This document shows positions 21,876 through 35,270 of a stretch of 64,000 bases of DNA, piece by piece (the stretch's first letter is position 1; each line of letters starts with the position of its first letter). Below the pieces are notes generated by a model, which was given only the letters and a program-made list of their open reading frames with translations, was not told the DNA's origin and made no database searches. The position numbers were made by a program, and so were the translations under genes. Origin of the DNA: Capillidium heterosporum (taxonomy: Eukaryota; Entomophthoromycota; Entomophthoromycetes; Entomophthorales; Capillidiaceae); the NCBI GenBank assembly GCA_016630905.1, contig WBMQ01000007.1:1-64000 (forward strand), written 5' to 3'.

Positions 21876-23059
21876 TTCCTTTTCTCTTTTACAATCGGGA
21901 GTGAAAGTCGAAATTATTTATTGCCCAAAATTTTTTTTGACTTGCAAAAGCTTGGGATTGATTGTTCGCCGAGTTTAATTCGGTTGAAGGCTAAGCTTTT
22001 GTGCTTGAAGCTATGATGAAGGATGATGAAAGATAGACAAAGTCGCAAGCTTATAAATGTAGAAACTATGGGAAAGGGGATACATTTTACTGACAAATGT
22101 AATTTTATATAATAAAGGTGCAAGTCTAATATACTTTTTGATTGTAAAAGTGGTCGATATATCATTATAGTAAGGTATACTTTGATTAGAGCTATAAGAT
22201 CTAAGTACTATAGATGCTCTTGAATTCTGAAATACACTACTTTCACACCAAGCTAAGCTTTTGTCCAATTTCAGCTAACTTTCAAATTTTCAAATGAAGC
22301 CATAAAACGGATATTAAATATATAAGTGTTGGCCAGACAAAATCTAACTGAAGTAGTTTGAAATGAGATATTAGTATCATCCGATGAAAGCTTTTAAGAG
22401 TTTATAAAATGCTATATTACCTTTGAAAGCTGCTTATTAAAAACTTGAGGTATATATTACAATGATCTTATATAAAAGCTGTATATATACTAAACACTTT
22501 TAGTAAGTTAGTTTTTAGATCTATACTATATATTATAATACTTGCATATCTTAAAAAATGATATATTTAAAAAACTAGCTTTTAAACCTTTAAATTTCAG
22601 TATACTTTATTTTAAATATATTAAATGAAATAGTTTCTTAAGCCAAATTTAATTACAAATCTTTCAGAATCAACAATCAGTACTTATATATTTAACTTGA
22701 ATACTTTACCTACTATATAAATACAAACTTTTATATATTTCTAATTCAAATTAAAATCTAAATCTTATCTTGAGCTAGCAAATCTCATATATACCAACAT
22801 TTTACCAATTCAAATTAGCTTTGTCTTCTAAAACAAATGTACGTTTATAAGTTATAAATTAGCAGCTAACTTAATGAAAATGCACTCAAATCAATCGCTA
22901 CAAAAGTATATAACTTCAATCAATTATCAGTTTCAACCCAAAAGTTTATCAATTTAATCCAAATATAAGTCAAATTTTAGTATAAAGACATATTAAATTA
23001 TATAAAACAAAGAAACTCAGGCAAAGAAATATACGCATCCGTCAAAAAAGAATTAAAAT
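21876..23059. other. Very AT-rich intergenic region
   Basis: About 22300-23050 is near-homopolymeric in A/T with many TATATA runs and almost no G/C clusters. No gene is seen. It contains the Tom20-SET promoter and the 3' flank of the Zn2Cys6 gene. Confidence 0.5.
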
Positions 23060-24931
23060 TTAATTGATATTATAAAATCCCTCACCTAACTCCAAATTTT
23101 CAGCTTTCACCATCAACAAAGTCATATGCAAACATTCGGCTGCCAATGAGTAATAAATCTTGCCCACCTGGAATATACGTAGCACTTGCTTCAACTTCTC
23201 AATAGCCATGCTTCTCACCACTTCATCCTCAGAGGTGGCATTTTTGACCTGGTAGAAGGCAGCTAAACACAGCGAATACAACTTGTATGAGAAGCCACTT
23301 AGAAAGTACCTATTACCCATAGCGACCGAGACATCAACAGTACTATCAGCTACCTGGCTAGCTTTCTGTTCAAAGTAGTTGGCAATCTCCAAATCTTGGA
23401 CCTTGGAGAAAGTTTGGTACAATTGTAGTAAGGCCGAATTCATGGTAAGTTTGAGGTTGAATATAAACAAGGAGGCTGTTTGCTCAGCCCAGCTACCTTT
23501 TGTCCCAATGAGATCCTTGAATTGGACGTAGACTTTCTGTTCCCACATCTCAAGGTGCTGTCCTGTCGCCCTTGCTAAAGTATTGATATCACCAACTTTA
23601 GAATCAGGTATACGGGTCGAAAACTGGAATTTAAGGACCATCAAATTGACAATATGACCGAGCTCCCCCATCAGCTTGATAAACAAGCACGAGCTTTGGA
23701 TAGCAAACTTATACTCCTTACTATCGTCTTTGGTGTAATCCATAGTACTCAATTTAGGGTAAGGTCGCGTAGAAAATCGAAAGTCGTGGACATAAGGTCG
23801 GTTCATAGCGAACCCATAAAGCTTATCCTGGATGTGACACCACCACCAGATACGGTTGCGTTGCTCGCAGGTTTCTGGATCGGTGCCAGGCGGTGGATCG
23901 CGATCCAAACCTAAAGCGTAGCTCATACGTATAGCATATCCCAATCGAAAGAATCCATTGGAACAGTCCTTGGGATTATGTTGGAAATTGGAAGTTAAAA
24001 AGCAAGTCGTCAAGTTGTCCAAGTTACATTCCAGGTATGTAGCTTTGAGGGCATTTACCATGATATCGCTGAAGTAATCGCGGATGTTCTCTGTCATCTC
24101 GGGGATGTAGGTCGAGCCTATGCAGCAGATGATGTTCCTTAAGCTTAGCGAGTGGCCTTCAAAGTTTTCGAGCATGGACCTTTTGTTGACGATAGGGATC
24201 TGGGGATGGAAGTTCTGGAAGTAGGCTTTGACACACTGAGAAGTTATCATTAAGACATTGAACTTGTCCTGTAAGTTTTGGACGTCGATAAATCTAGTTA
24301 GGGGTGGTAAAATAACTTTGGAAGGTTGTCTTTGGCAGCTGACCAAGTCGTTTAAAGTTTTGGGTTTGGAGTGATGCACGATGTACATAGTCAAAAGTCT
24401 ACCAACTGGCGATTCCCCGTAGTAATCCAAACTGCCAGTTGTAAATACGAAAACCTTCTGGTTGCTGTCGATTATCGAGTTGCGGAAGAGAACATGAATT
24501 AGACCGAACTTGGCGTTGGTGTACTCTAAAGTTAACTTCGATTGGACGTACATGCCGCGCAGTTTATCTTTCTTATCTTTGGGTTTCCATACCTTCAAAG
24601 ATTTGTTGTCCAAGTCTACCTCTACACGCTTGCGGTCGGCTATATTGGTGCGTCCCAATTTCAATTGAAGGTTGTCGTCAGTAGCTAAGTGCGATTTATC
24701 GAAATTCCCCAAGCTCAAATTTTTGATTTTGAATCTGCCTAGTTGTGAGTCAGGTGACGTAGGCCGATTCAACTTTGCTAGAGCACTAGGTTGTCTTCTA
24801 GGTACAAAGGTGTAGGAACAAGCTAACGATGCACTTTGACACTTTCCACAACTGGGCATGACCTTGTCGCAGAATACCTTCTTACTTCGACATCGATCAC
24901 AGGGCATAAAAGAGCAGGTAGCATCCTTCAT
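23060..24931 (-). CDS. Zn2Cys6 fungal-type transcription factor
   Basis: A single-exon protein of 623 residues. The zinc cluster CX2CX6CX6CX2CX6C is at C11, C14, C21, C28, C31 and C38 (PCDRCRSKKVFCDK). A basic linker follows, then a fungal_trans-type middle region with YFQNFHPQIPIVNKRSML at about 235, GSTYIPEM, RLGYAIRMSYALGLDRDPPP, and RNRIWWWCHIQDK, which are family landmarks. It is a nuclear sequence-specific regulator; the target genes cannot be read from sequence. Length is normal for the family. It is transcribed away from the AT-rich region at 22.3-23.0 kb, and neighbours do not reveal its regulon. A TATA-like TATAAAAT lies about 45 bp upstream of the start. Confidence 0.93.
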   Translation of the reverse strand: MKDATCSFMPCDRCRSKKVFCDKVMPSCGKCQSASLACSYTFVPRRQPSALAKLNRPTSPDSQLGRFKIKNLSLGNFDKSHLATDDNLQLKLGRTNIADRKRVEVDLDNKSLKVWKPKDKKDKLRGMYVQSKLTLEYTNAKFGLIHVLFRNSIIDSNQKVFVFTTGSLDYYGESPVGRLLTMYIVHHSKPKTLNDLVSCQRQPSKVILPPLTRFIDVQNLQDKFNVLMITSQCVKAYFQNFHPQIPIVNKRSMLENFEGHSLSLRNIICCIGSTYIPEMTENIRDYFSDIMVNALKATYLECNLDNLTTCFLTSNFQHNPKDCSNGFFRLGYAIRMSYALGLDRDPPPGTDPETCEQRNRIWWWCHIQDKLYGFAMNRPYVHDFRFSTRPYPKLSTMDYTKDDSKEYKFAIQSSCLFIKLMGELGHIVNLMVLKFQFSTRIPDSKVGDINTLARATGQHLEMWEQKVYVQFKDLIGTKGSWAEQTASLFIFNLKLTMNSALLQLYQTFSKVQDLEIANYFEQKASQVADSTVDVSVAMGNRYFLSGFSYKLYSLCLAAFYQVKNATSEDEVVRSMAIEKLKQVLRIFQVGKIYYSLAAECLHMTLLMVKAENLELGEGFYNIN

Positions 24932-26554
24932 TTTGGTTCGAAAATTTTAAAGAGGTGCAAGCTGGTTTTCACCTATTTTATAGTCCTTTTAGTGAAGCTT
25001 TATTTTCTATGCTGATCAATTAGAACGCTTTAGTCCAGGCTATCCCAACTCTATGCGGACCTTTGGCTGGACTTGAAAATTTTGGTAAAGCAAAGTTGAA
25101 ACCTGGCTACAATGCCTATATTCTCTAAACTGACTTGGATTGATTTTGTAAATTGTTTAGGATTGAGCTTTAGCTCTTATACTTCATTTTAGTTGCATGG
25201 TCTTCTCGATAAGCTCCACTATCTGACTCCAAGAGTTTAGGGGTGGCTCACACGCCTCGTCCATAAAAGCTGGGCGTCTTTTTAGATTTGAGCTCGTAGA
25301 AAGTTGCCTATCTTTTTCAAACAAATGGTACGCAACTTCAATTAGGTGCTTTGATACTAAGATCGTTGTTATTAATTAGCAGTTGTATACAATTTGGATA
25401 TGGCATTGACGAGTAAGATCCACATCTGCTTGATTTTGACAATTATTGAATGTCTCAAACAGCATCAATATCTCCTATAGCGTTCTTTCGACATAACGGT
25501 CGCCTGACAGCAATAGAGGCTATTGGAGGGATTCTATAGTGGCACGAATTTCCGATTCTACAAAGAGTGGATAGCTCTGGCATGACTTTGTTTCACCTAT
25601 TACCTTTTAGCTGTACTTGGATCACATTTAAGCACCAATTTTGCCCCAAGGCATGGTAAACTATTGGTCTTTCTCATAATTCAACTTCCCAAACTAATAG
25701 CACTAAACTCATAGTTCAAACTGTATGGCTTCGCAATTAATAAGTTTGACTAGTTTATTTGTTACCCTTTGTGTAGCTGAAACTGTTATGAAGATAAGGT
25801 TCAGGGATACTAGAGTCGCGTATGTTCTACAGTGCTTACTAGGTGTATACTATGCCTACCAAAGTCTATTTTGCACATACCGATCCTGAATCTTGTAGTA
25901 TACAGCCTGAACTTTCCTACTCACAAGTAGCTAAATACCTTCTCTGCTCCGAATTACACCAACAGCTTCATTAAGTCTTCTATGAAAAGTGTAAATCTAA
26001 TTTAGAATAGAGGAGGTATTGTTGAAATCGAATATAAAATACAGATGTTACTCCCAAAGTTTCTACAGCACCATCAGATATTTTGAACAATTCCAACTAT
26101 TCAAATCTACCAAGTTGAATTCTAATAGGTAAGTTTTTAACAAGGTACATTAACAAAGAAACACAACTAGTCAGGTTATTAGGCAATGATACCAGCCATC
26201 TTTTATCTAGACCCAAATAAGACCCATCCTAACGATGAAAATGAATTGTCTAAGGAGCCAACCTCGGCTTCAACTAAAAAACTTCAAACTCCAAGGAGAT
26301 TGTTGGTGGAGTTTGAATTTGAGTTTTTGGAGGTTTCAAACTAGAATTTGAAGCTAATAAACTCCAAACTTTGAAACTAAGCTTGTTTGGATTAAAATAT
26401 ACATTTTAGGTGACAAATGTAAATAAGCAAAAAATCGATAGATCATATGTTTGAAAATTGACTAATTAGTTTTATTAATCAGGTAGATATTTTTCATCCG
26501 ACAGTATAACACAGTTACCTATCGAACATCACTTTAAAAGCCAGTTACTCCATC
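24932..26554. other. Intergenic region, no gene recognised
   Basis: A 1.6 kb AT-rich spacer. No ORF above background and no tRNA. Near 26275-26370 short CTCCAAA/TTTGGAG words recur in both orientations around a small A-rich stretch. This is imperfect inverted repetition of unknown meaning. Confidence 0.45.
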
Positions 26555-27367
26555 CTACAAGTGCTTACGACGGCACTTGAGTTTAGGCTTAGTGACGACC
26601 TTATTCCCAGGTTGGGGCAAAAGTTCAGTAACCTTATCGACGGGGACGATAGGATCGACGATCTTGATGGGGTCAACAACGGGTTTCTCCTCAACGACTG
26701 GCTTCTGTTCAGTTACAGTGCCATTCCCACCTGAGACTTGCAAGTCGAAGCAACTATTGTACTCTTCACCAGATGGGTTCTGGTCCCACCTCCAATTCCA
26801 AACTAAAGAGTAGGTACCCTCGGTCCAGTTTTGAGGTACAGTCCAGTAAGCCCAACATAACGAGTTGGCATTGTGGATATCTTTGCAGTTTTCGGGAGTA
26901 GCAAAGACGAATTTACCGAGCTGGGTAGCATCGGTCTGTTGGCTGTAGGTATCGAGGGCTTTGTTAGGAGTTCCATAACCCCACAAATAGATGTAGGTGG
27001 GTTTGACCGTGTAATGGTTATCGAGTTCGTACCAGAACTTGACTTGTTGGCCAGGCTTGACTTTGGACATAGGGAATTCAGGGGTGTAGTTAATAGTGCG
27101 TTGCGTCTGATCGGCACGTCCGCAGATGTTGGCGTCCTTGTTAGGGCCACCGCGGTTCTCGATGAGAACGGTAAATATGGTGTTGATGTCACGGTTCATA
27201 CGGCCGGGGTACCCTCTTGGGAACCCGATACAGTGCTTGTAGAAGTCGTCGCTGAAGTATTGGTCGGGGCCCGAGTAAGCTTGGTCGGCTTGACCTATAC
27301 AGTCCAACCAACTGTGGGCATCGATTAGGTTCAAGGCGAGGAGTGGGATTAAATTGATCAACTTCAT
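26555..27367 (-). CDS. Secreted candidate His-brace copper protein (LPMO-like)
   Basis: A 270-residue single-exon protein. Signal peptide MKLINLIPLLALNLIDA would be cleaved to leave His18 (HSWLDC) at the mature N-terminus, as in lytic polysaccharide monooxygenases, where His1 and an internal His bind copper. A candidate second ligand is in WYELDNHYTV, and the end of the domain, VWNWRWDQNPSGEEYNSCFDLQV, recalls the LPMO closing strand with an axial aromatic near the final Cys. About six cysteines suggest disulfides. A Pro/Val/Lys-rich tail (EEKPVVDPIKIVDPIVPVDK) ends in basic KLKCRRKHL and could hold the protein on a wall polymer. No known AA family is assigned by eye. Oxidative cleavage of chitin or glucan is only an inference. 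Confidence 0.72.
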   Translation of the reverse strand: MKLINLIPLLALNLIDAHSWLDCIGQADQAYSGPDQYFSDDFYKHCIGFPRGYPGRMNRDINTIFTVLIENRGGPNKDANICGRADQTQRTINYTPEFPMSKVKPGQQVKFWYELDNHYTVKPTYIYLWGYGTPNKALDTYSQQTDATQLGKFVFATPENCKDIHNANSLCWAYWTVPQNWTEGTYSLVWNWRWDQNPSGEEYNSCFDLQVSGGNGTVTEQKPVVEEKPVVDPIKIVDPIVPVDKVTELLPQPGNKVVTKPKLKCRRKHL

Positions 27368-29722
27368 GTCGTATAGATTAATTAAGTGTCGCTACTTTTA
27401 TTAAGATTAGTAAGTCGTTATGTCGTGCTGCTGATTATGTATTTATATATCGGCGCTGATCAGTAGAAAAGGCTGGAGATATTATTGAAAAGGGGTAGAG
27501 TTGGAATTTCAATTTCTCTTATATCCTAAAAGTAAAGTATACGAGACAATGGACAATTGTGTTAACTAAACTCGTGGTGATAGTGTGGGTGGAAATACTT
27601 TTGACAATGGTGCAAGGAATACGCTGGCTTATATACTCGAGATTAAAGGGTTTCTTGGGTATTAGATTGAGCGGTTAAAATTCTCATGTTCTATTATTAC
27701 ATACCCTTCCTACTTTATATTGACATTAATTGGTTGTTACAACTGCTTATAGATAATAATAGTTTAGAGTTAGCAACTCTGGAGTACCCTTCTATTTTTA
27801 TGATTTCACTGATTGGTATCTCCCTTCCATTGTGCCTTCGATATGCAGCTTAATCCGCTCATTCGTAAATTACATACTTGTGGTTGTAGACACCTTATAC
27901 CACATATAATGTTCGGGTTTTTTATAGCAATTTGGCTGTAAAGCCACAGCTCACAAAGGATATCTTACCTCACAGCGACTAAATTACAGCCAAACCTTAT
28001 CGGACCCGATAGCCCTGCCTCAACTCCATCCTTGAGTACCCAGGCCACCAACAAAAATGTCTCAAGAAAATCCATTAGGATTCAATTCTATTTGAATCAT
28101 ACCTGTTTTCAAAAGCAAAATATATGGCTCAGATAAGTTCAAGAACCATTAATTCTATTAAAAACCCTATAGTTAGCAATATCGGTTACTAAAGTTATAG
28201 GGGGGAGTGAGGTGTTGGTAAAATGAAAAGTTTGAAAATGTAGTAACCCCGTACCAAAAGCGTAAACTTTAGGTTGGGCAGTAGCCACAGAAAACTACAA
28301 CTCCCGTTCCAATTTAATCTGCATATTCAGATACATCTTATCCAAGATAAGTTGCATAGCTATCGGGACGGAGGCTGTATATGAACTCCTTAATCCGTTC
28401 CTCCACAACGATACCTACGATGGAACTTTTTATACTGTCATCAAAGCTTCTATTAATAACTATACTTTAGAGTGGTATATAGAAGGATTTTAATTTATGT
28501 ATAAGTTACATTTCTTGGCAAATTCTTGAGCATAGCTTTATCGCGATCTATATTTGGTTTTAGTGGCAAAGATGGAAGCTCTAAACTCCACCCTACTCCA
28601 AACTTCAAAACCCAACCAAATATGGTTTTCATTTATAAAGGCTGACGTATTGACTTTTGGAAATGTAGAAGGCAAAGGCATGCGAATTGACGTTGGTGAA
28701 GCCTCCAAATTCTAATAAAACTATGCTTCTTTAGTTCCAATCTATTGTGCAGCTTTAACTCCACAATTTAATCTTTTTCTATTAAACAGTGGCTTGTTTG
28801 AAAGTTACAAATACTATATAATTTTTTATTTACTTTATAATGTTGGAAAGCGAATGCATAGGCAAAACTACGTATACTTTGTGAATTATTGATAATACCA
28901 GTAATTGAAAAACAGGCCCAGAGAAAAGTGGATTGTTTGTAATGTAGGAGCGTTTGTTCAAGCTTGAAATGGCCACTTATTCAACAGGATTATAGACTTA
29001 CAAAGCTACATACGTTTATAAGCTTTGTACCTGCAAATATATTTGAATACGAAATTAAATGATATATCCGATTCTAAATCTTTAGTTGTTTCATTCAGAC
29101 TTTATATATAAATATGTGCTGCTTTATTAATAGCGATCACTCGAGTTGAACTTTCAAGTATATAGGATGGTTTTTTCAATTTTAAGTACATTCACTACCA
29201 AAATTTGATAATATATACCATATATATTTGAAACATATTCCAAAAATTCAAAATCTGTACATATCTTGTTTAGCTATATATGCTTTTGAATTCAATTTCT
29301 GGATAAGATGGATGCCTGCAGTCCTTTTTCTCCAAAGTTAGTTTCATATAAAAGAGCTATTGTAACTAACTACGATAAAAATGCAGTCAGCTGTAAAAAC
29401 CTATGCTAAATTGGATTAGCGTTGGAAGGGAAAAGGATATGAAGACTAAAGTTTATATTGGGATATTCAAAAGCAGAGTAGAAGCAACTAATATGTGGGG
29501 ATTTATTGAGAATCCCAATCACTCATGACATCAAACTTCCAGCTTTGTAACCCTACTTTTCTAGAAATTGAAAGCTTTTGAACCAAAGTTTGGAAACGGA
29601 GTTGTAAGGTAACTTATCTCAAGAATTCGACAGGTGGTACATCGAGTATAGTATACGAGGTACAGTGCAATAAGGTGTATTATAGCAGTCGCTAAATTTC
29701 AAAAGATCTAAAGTCAAAAGCT
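27368..29722. other. Intergenic region upstream of the duplicated block
   Basis: No gene is recognised over 2.3 kb. A TATA-like element for the LPMO-like gene is at 27441-27449. The last 220 bp (about 29505-29722) resemble the sequence upstream of the second RhoGAP gene near 40030-40240, so the duplication includes the promoter. Confidence 0.5.
27441..27449 (-). promoter_or_regulatory. TATA-like element of the LPMO-like gene
   Basis: The minus strand reads TATATAAAT about 75 bp upstream of the ATG at 27367, in otherwise mixed sequence. Spacing matches other genes in the window. Confidence 0.4.
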
Positions 29723-31234
29723 ATGGATATACAGACTAACCCAAGTTCGACTTCTGCTGAAACGACGCAGCAAAGTTTAGCGAGTGAAGGCCAAAGTTCG
29801 GATACCAACGTACCGCCCAGCCTCAACAACAACTTCAACAGCCAAATAATATACCAGGCAGGTAATTATATTATAAATTTAAAAGTATAATACTAAAGTA
29901 TATTTATTTAAACAGGTGTAGATTATGAGTCCAAACCCATCCTCATATTCTGTGCAGCCAACTTACCCGACCCTAAGACCAATGACTACGATGCCTTATT
30001 GGAGTAAACTATCCATCAAATTTTCACAACTAAATCCTTGAAAACAGGTTCATTCTCGCTCAACTGGACCAATTTGTAGAGAGTGACTACACCTGCATTA
30101 TGTTCGTCGGCGGTGCTGTTCATAAACCTAGCTGGCAATGGCTGTACAAAGCCTACTACAGTTTAACCCGAAAGTAATTTAGTTCAGTTAACTAGTCGAC
30201 CTTACTTTCCAATTAATAGGTACCGAAAGAATTTGAAGAACCTTTATGTAGTACATCCGGTTTTCTGGGTTAAAGCTTTAGTCGAGATGATGCACACAGT
30301 TGTTAGGTAATTTTCTGCAAAAGCCAATAAACTTACCGGTTAAATTTAGCACCAAATTCTCTAAAAAACTTGTGTGGATAAAGACATTGACAGAGCTGGC
30401 AAGATTCGTACCCCTACATCTAATTGAGATTCCAGGTTCGGTTAAAGCGTAATTTCTAAAGAGTATGTCTTACTAATAGGTATCTAGCTATAATCTCAAG
30501 TTCGAAAGCTCAACCGCGTACGAAGGATTGGACCCCGTATCTTTGGATGGAAAGGTGTTTGGTGCCCAACTATCCAGTCTTATGGGAGACGATGGGGAGT
30601 TGGGAATCCCTGAAGTTGTTACGACTTGTATGGAGTATGTGTTGGCGAACGGTATACTTGTATTATTTTTAGTGTACTAACTCTTTTTAATGTCTTAAGG
30701 GTTGAAGGAGGAAGGTATATTCCGTAGGTCACCTTCATCTACGGCACTTAAAGAAGTCAAACTTGCATGGAATAAAGGTATCCTATTTCAACACCATTTA
30801 CTCAACGAAATCTAATTTTAGGTGAAAAGGTGGATTTGGATGCATACGGCATCCATGTAGCGGCTGTTCTAATCAAGGTGTTTTTGCGGGAGCTGGCATC
30901 CCCATTACTCCCCAGCACTATCTACCCAGCCATCCAATCGCTACCTGCAGACAATGAAGAGAAACTACAACACATCAAGGATAGTTTACTACCTCAGCTG
31001 ACCCGTCCTCAGCTTATGCTGATGAGTTATCTAAGTTTTCAGCTGAATAAAATGGCCAAGATGTCCGAGTTCAACAAGATGACAGCTTTCAATCTGGCCA
31101 TTGTCTTTACACCCAACTTGATCAACTCAAGGGATCCTAGGTTGGATGGACTCATGTGCGCACCCAACGGCAAGACGGCTGGAAATTTGATGCTAATGTG
31201 TATTGAGCACCCAGATCGAATCTTCGATCCATAA
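29723..31234 (+). CDS. CRAL-TRIO/RhoGAP protein, ARHGAP1-like, copy A
   Basis: An intron-rich gene (seven introns) whose frame remains open when GT-AG introns are removed. After a Ser/Gln-rich head comes a Sec14-like domain, KPILIFCAANLP, QFVESDYTCIMFVGG, YRKNLKNLYVVHP, matching p50RhoGAP/ARHGAP1. The RhoGAP domain follows with FGAQLSSLM, EEGIFRRSPSSTALKE (arginine finger in FRRS), AAVLIKVFLRELASPLLP, and NKMTAFNLAIVFTPNLI. It should inactivate Cdc42/Rho GTPases, with the CRAL-TRIO part binding lipid or membrane. All catalytic features look intact. It is a paralogue of the gene at 40241-41766, with the same intron positions. The last exon is 30830-31234. The N-terminal Met is the only one upstream in frame before the first splice. 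Confidence 0.87.
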
Positions 31235-31814
31235 TTTTTACTTTCATTATAGCTTTTGATTAAAGTTTTTCATATCACTGTATTTATTTAGGCTATTGAT
31301 AGCTTATTATAGAATGTTTACAAGTACTCATAGTAAGTATACATCATCTCACTTAGTGCAGAAGTTTATATAGTTCCTTGGGCTAGTGTTGATATTAAAC
31401 TTTTTGAAAACCCTGTAGTTTATTTAAATATGCAAGATAGTATAAAAATTTATAAACATTATGAATACTGACAGTGTTATATTTGTAGCTTATATGCTCA
31501 TACAATCCCTTATACCGTAAAATATCAGCGTTAGTATTTAAAAATTACCAAATATACTGCTTTAGCAATGCTTTTTCCTTCAGATATACGAATAATGATG
31601 TCTTTATACGGTTTATTTGTTGTAAAAGCTTAGCATAGAACAAAGGAGTCTAATCAATACGATATCTATTATTTAAGCTCCAGCTCAGATAGATAACAAT
31701 CGATCCTGTTTTGATTGTTTTAAGTGCAATTGTCAAAGTACAGTAGATTCTATGCCTAGCTTGATTCGTCAAATACAATAATCACACTTTCAGCATTTAA
31801 TCCTTTAATTGGCT
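31235..31814. other. Spacer between RhoGAP A and thymidylate synthase
   Basis: AT-rich, nothing coding seen. It holds the thymidylate synthase promoter. Confidence 0.5.
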
Positions 31815-32966
<1,152 letters not shown>

Positions 32967-34299
32967 ACTGTATGGAATGGATAATAAATCTTAAATATTT
33001 TTACTGTAATATTTAAGAGAATACTACAATAATCATTTTTTTAACTTTAATGCATTTTATCGTTTCATTTTCAATACTGTTGAAATTCATATATATATTG
33101 GTAGGCTGTTCAGCTCAACATTAAACAGCTATACAGCTTCAGTTGAGTATTGGGTATTTTCTTCCAACCTTCTTAAAGCAAAGAATTTATAAGCCAGGAG
33201 GAACAAGTGTAGCAAAGAACCAAGTTACTATACCAATTAGCAACATTTCAATCCGATAGGGGTGTATGAAAACTAAATAAACTAGGATGTACCTGGGTTT
33301 ATAGCTTTATTTATATATGTATATTTAGGACTGTTCATTAACACTTGACATATCATCTCAGTTTTGAAAAAACTGAACATGATAATTGATATATATACGA
33401 TTCTTTCAATTCAATAGGCTTTAAACTTCCATCAATATGATCAAATAGATTTATGATAGTTTATTATGAGAATATCAGTTTATCGAAGGAATCAATAGTA
33501 AGAAACTACTTTAAATATATATAATATGCTTTCAATGTAAAATAGCATATATTTTATTAATATATATATAAGGCATCCTCTTGTTACTAATCCATTCAAT
33601 AAACTAAGCTATCAAAAATTTTAGCTTGGCTATAGAATTAGCATATTTCAGTATAAAAATTGATTATTAAATATATCTAAAATATATAGCACTATATATT
33701 TTACTAATTTAGATATATAATAAGTAAAGCTTTAATTTATCTTCCAATAACTTGCCTATATACCGAATGTAAAATTTACTTTTGTTGATTATTATAGATA
33801 GCACGTCTCTACCATTCATATGTTCTGTTTCAAATAAACACATCGACTTGAATATATTAAAATTAGAGTTAAAACCAATACGAAGGGCATGTATAAGATT
33901 CAACTTTTATTTAAAAGCCAGTGACCATACTTGCCATCAAAGTAGAGATGCCCTTTTACCAAACTTTTAACCCTGCAGGCTGTTAATTATGTTAAAATAG
34001 ACTAACTATGAAAAGATAACTTTACAACTGATGTATTTTAGACCTCTATCGTACTGAAATGCAAATGTGATACCTATACTTTTACAAAACTGGAAGTTGA
34101 ATGGGAAGGAAATAAACGTAGTGTTGATACTCATAAGACCAACCAACTTAAAAACTGAAAGGTTTAAACCTTCCTTTGAGGTTTACACTGGTGGTGCGAG
34201 CCAACCTTTGGATGTAATGTAAAATATAGAAGGAAGGTGGTATTCTACTGGGCAGGGAGATGTATAGAGTGGTTACGTTATTTAAATATTGCAAATATA
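32967..34299. other. AT-rich intergenic region
   Basis: No gene recognised. The short ORFs at 33709-33970 overlap on both strands, lie in very AT-rich sequence and carry no motif. Confidence 0.5.
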
Positions 34300-35270
34300 T
34301 GATCAGTCACATATTTGGATACTTTAGATGAAGGATTTCAAGCTTGTCGTAGCAATCGGATGGTTCGAAACCAAAAGGATAACACCTACTTACCTTAATG
34401 CATTTTAACTTGGACCAGTACCGTGAGTTAAGAATAGAGTGGTTGCAAAAATCAGTATTCAAACTATTTTTACTATCAATTTCAAGGCATAAAAGGTTCT
34501 CTGGAGTTGAAGCTATATAGCGACATTGAATTAAGCCATCTTTGAAGAGCACCTTTAAATCCTTTAGGTTCAGGAAGGTTTTTCAATACAATGAAAATCG
34601 AATATCACTATTTAATTTCAAGTATAGCTGAACTTTGTTACTTTAGTATTGTATCTATCTTGAATTGGAAAAATATTTGAGCTATTTTTGCAAATTGCCC
34701 ACCCCTTCAAACTATGTAGTATTGGGAGCATTGGCATGTAATTAATCGTCAGCTTGCCGACGTGATACTTATAGCCTTTCAATTTAAAGTATATGTTGAT
34801 TTCATGATCACCGAGACTCGAAAAGTGAGATTAATTCCCAATAAACTCTGTATATACTTTGATTCTCTTTAATGATAAAGCTACAATTGTGTACATCTCT
34901 TTATACTCGATAGATTCCATACAGTAACCGTACTTTAAAACCGTATATTCAGATATTATACATTTGCTTGACAGCTGTACTTTATTAAGTACTGAGAGAA
35001 TACTCTTTTAACCTTTAACACACCTAGAGGAAACATACAGGAATTTGTCAAAAATACCTTTTAATTAAACTGCAGGTAAATAGGGATGGGCGATCCAAGT
35101 TGAATGCTATATTGAAGAGTAGCTCGAGTGGTGTGTCATTAGTTACAGTTATTATCTTATTTCCAAAGCAAAGCTTTAAAGCTCATGCTCACGTTTGTAT
35201 ATTTACAACTGGATTCCTGATTCAGTTTGAAGAGCAAAGCTGATGATGCTGCCTATTAAAATCTGCCTTA
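34300..35270 (-). pseudogene. F-box/LRR pseudogene
   Basis: A decayed paralogue of the intact gene at 42300-43571. Reading down the minus strand from 35150, the relict encodes TPLELLFNIAFNLDRPSL then FTCSLIKRYF followed by a stop, aligning to the intact LPPELLSNIAFNLDQPSLYTFSLVNKYF. Near 34307-34552 it has NSRYWSKLKCIKVSRCYP then KLEILHLKYP, matching AQYWPKLKYLKVTKCYN and NLEILHLNNP. Middle LRRs are disrupted by stops and frameshifts. Similarity continues upstream of the F-box to about 35265 (LLFKLN...SCKY versus LFFKLN...NCQY). The gene is not functional as read. Confidence 0.82.
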
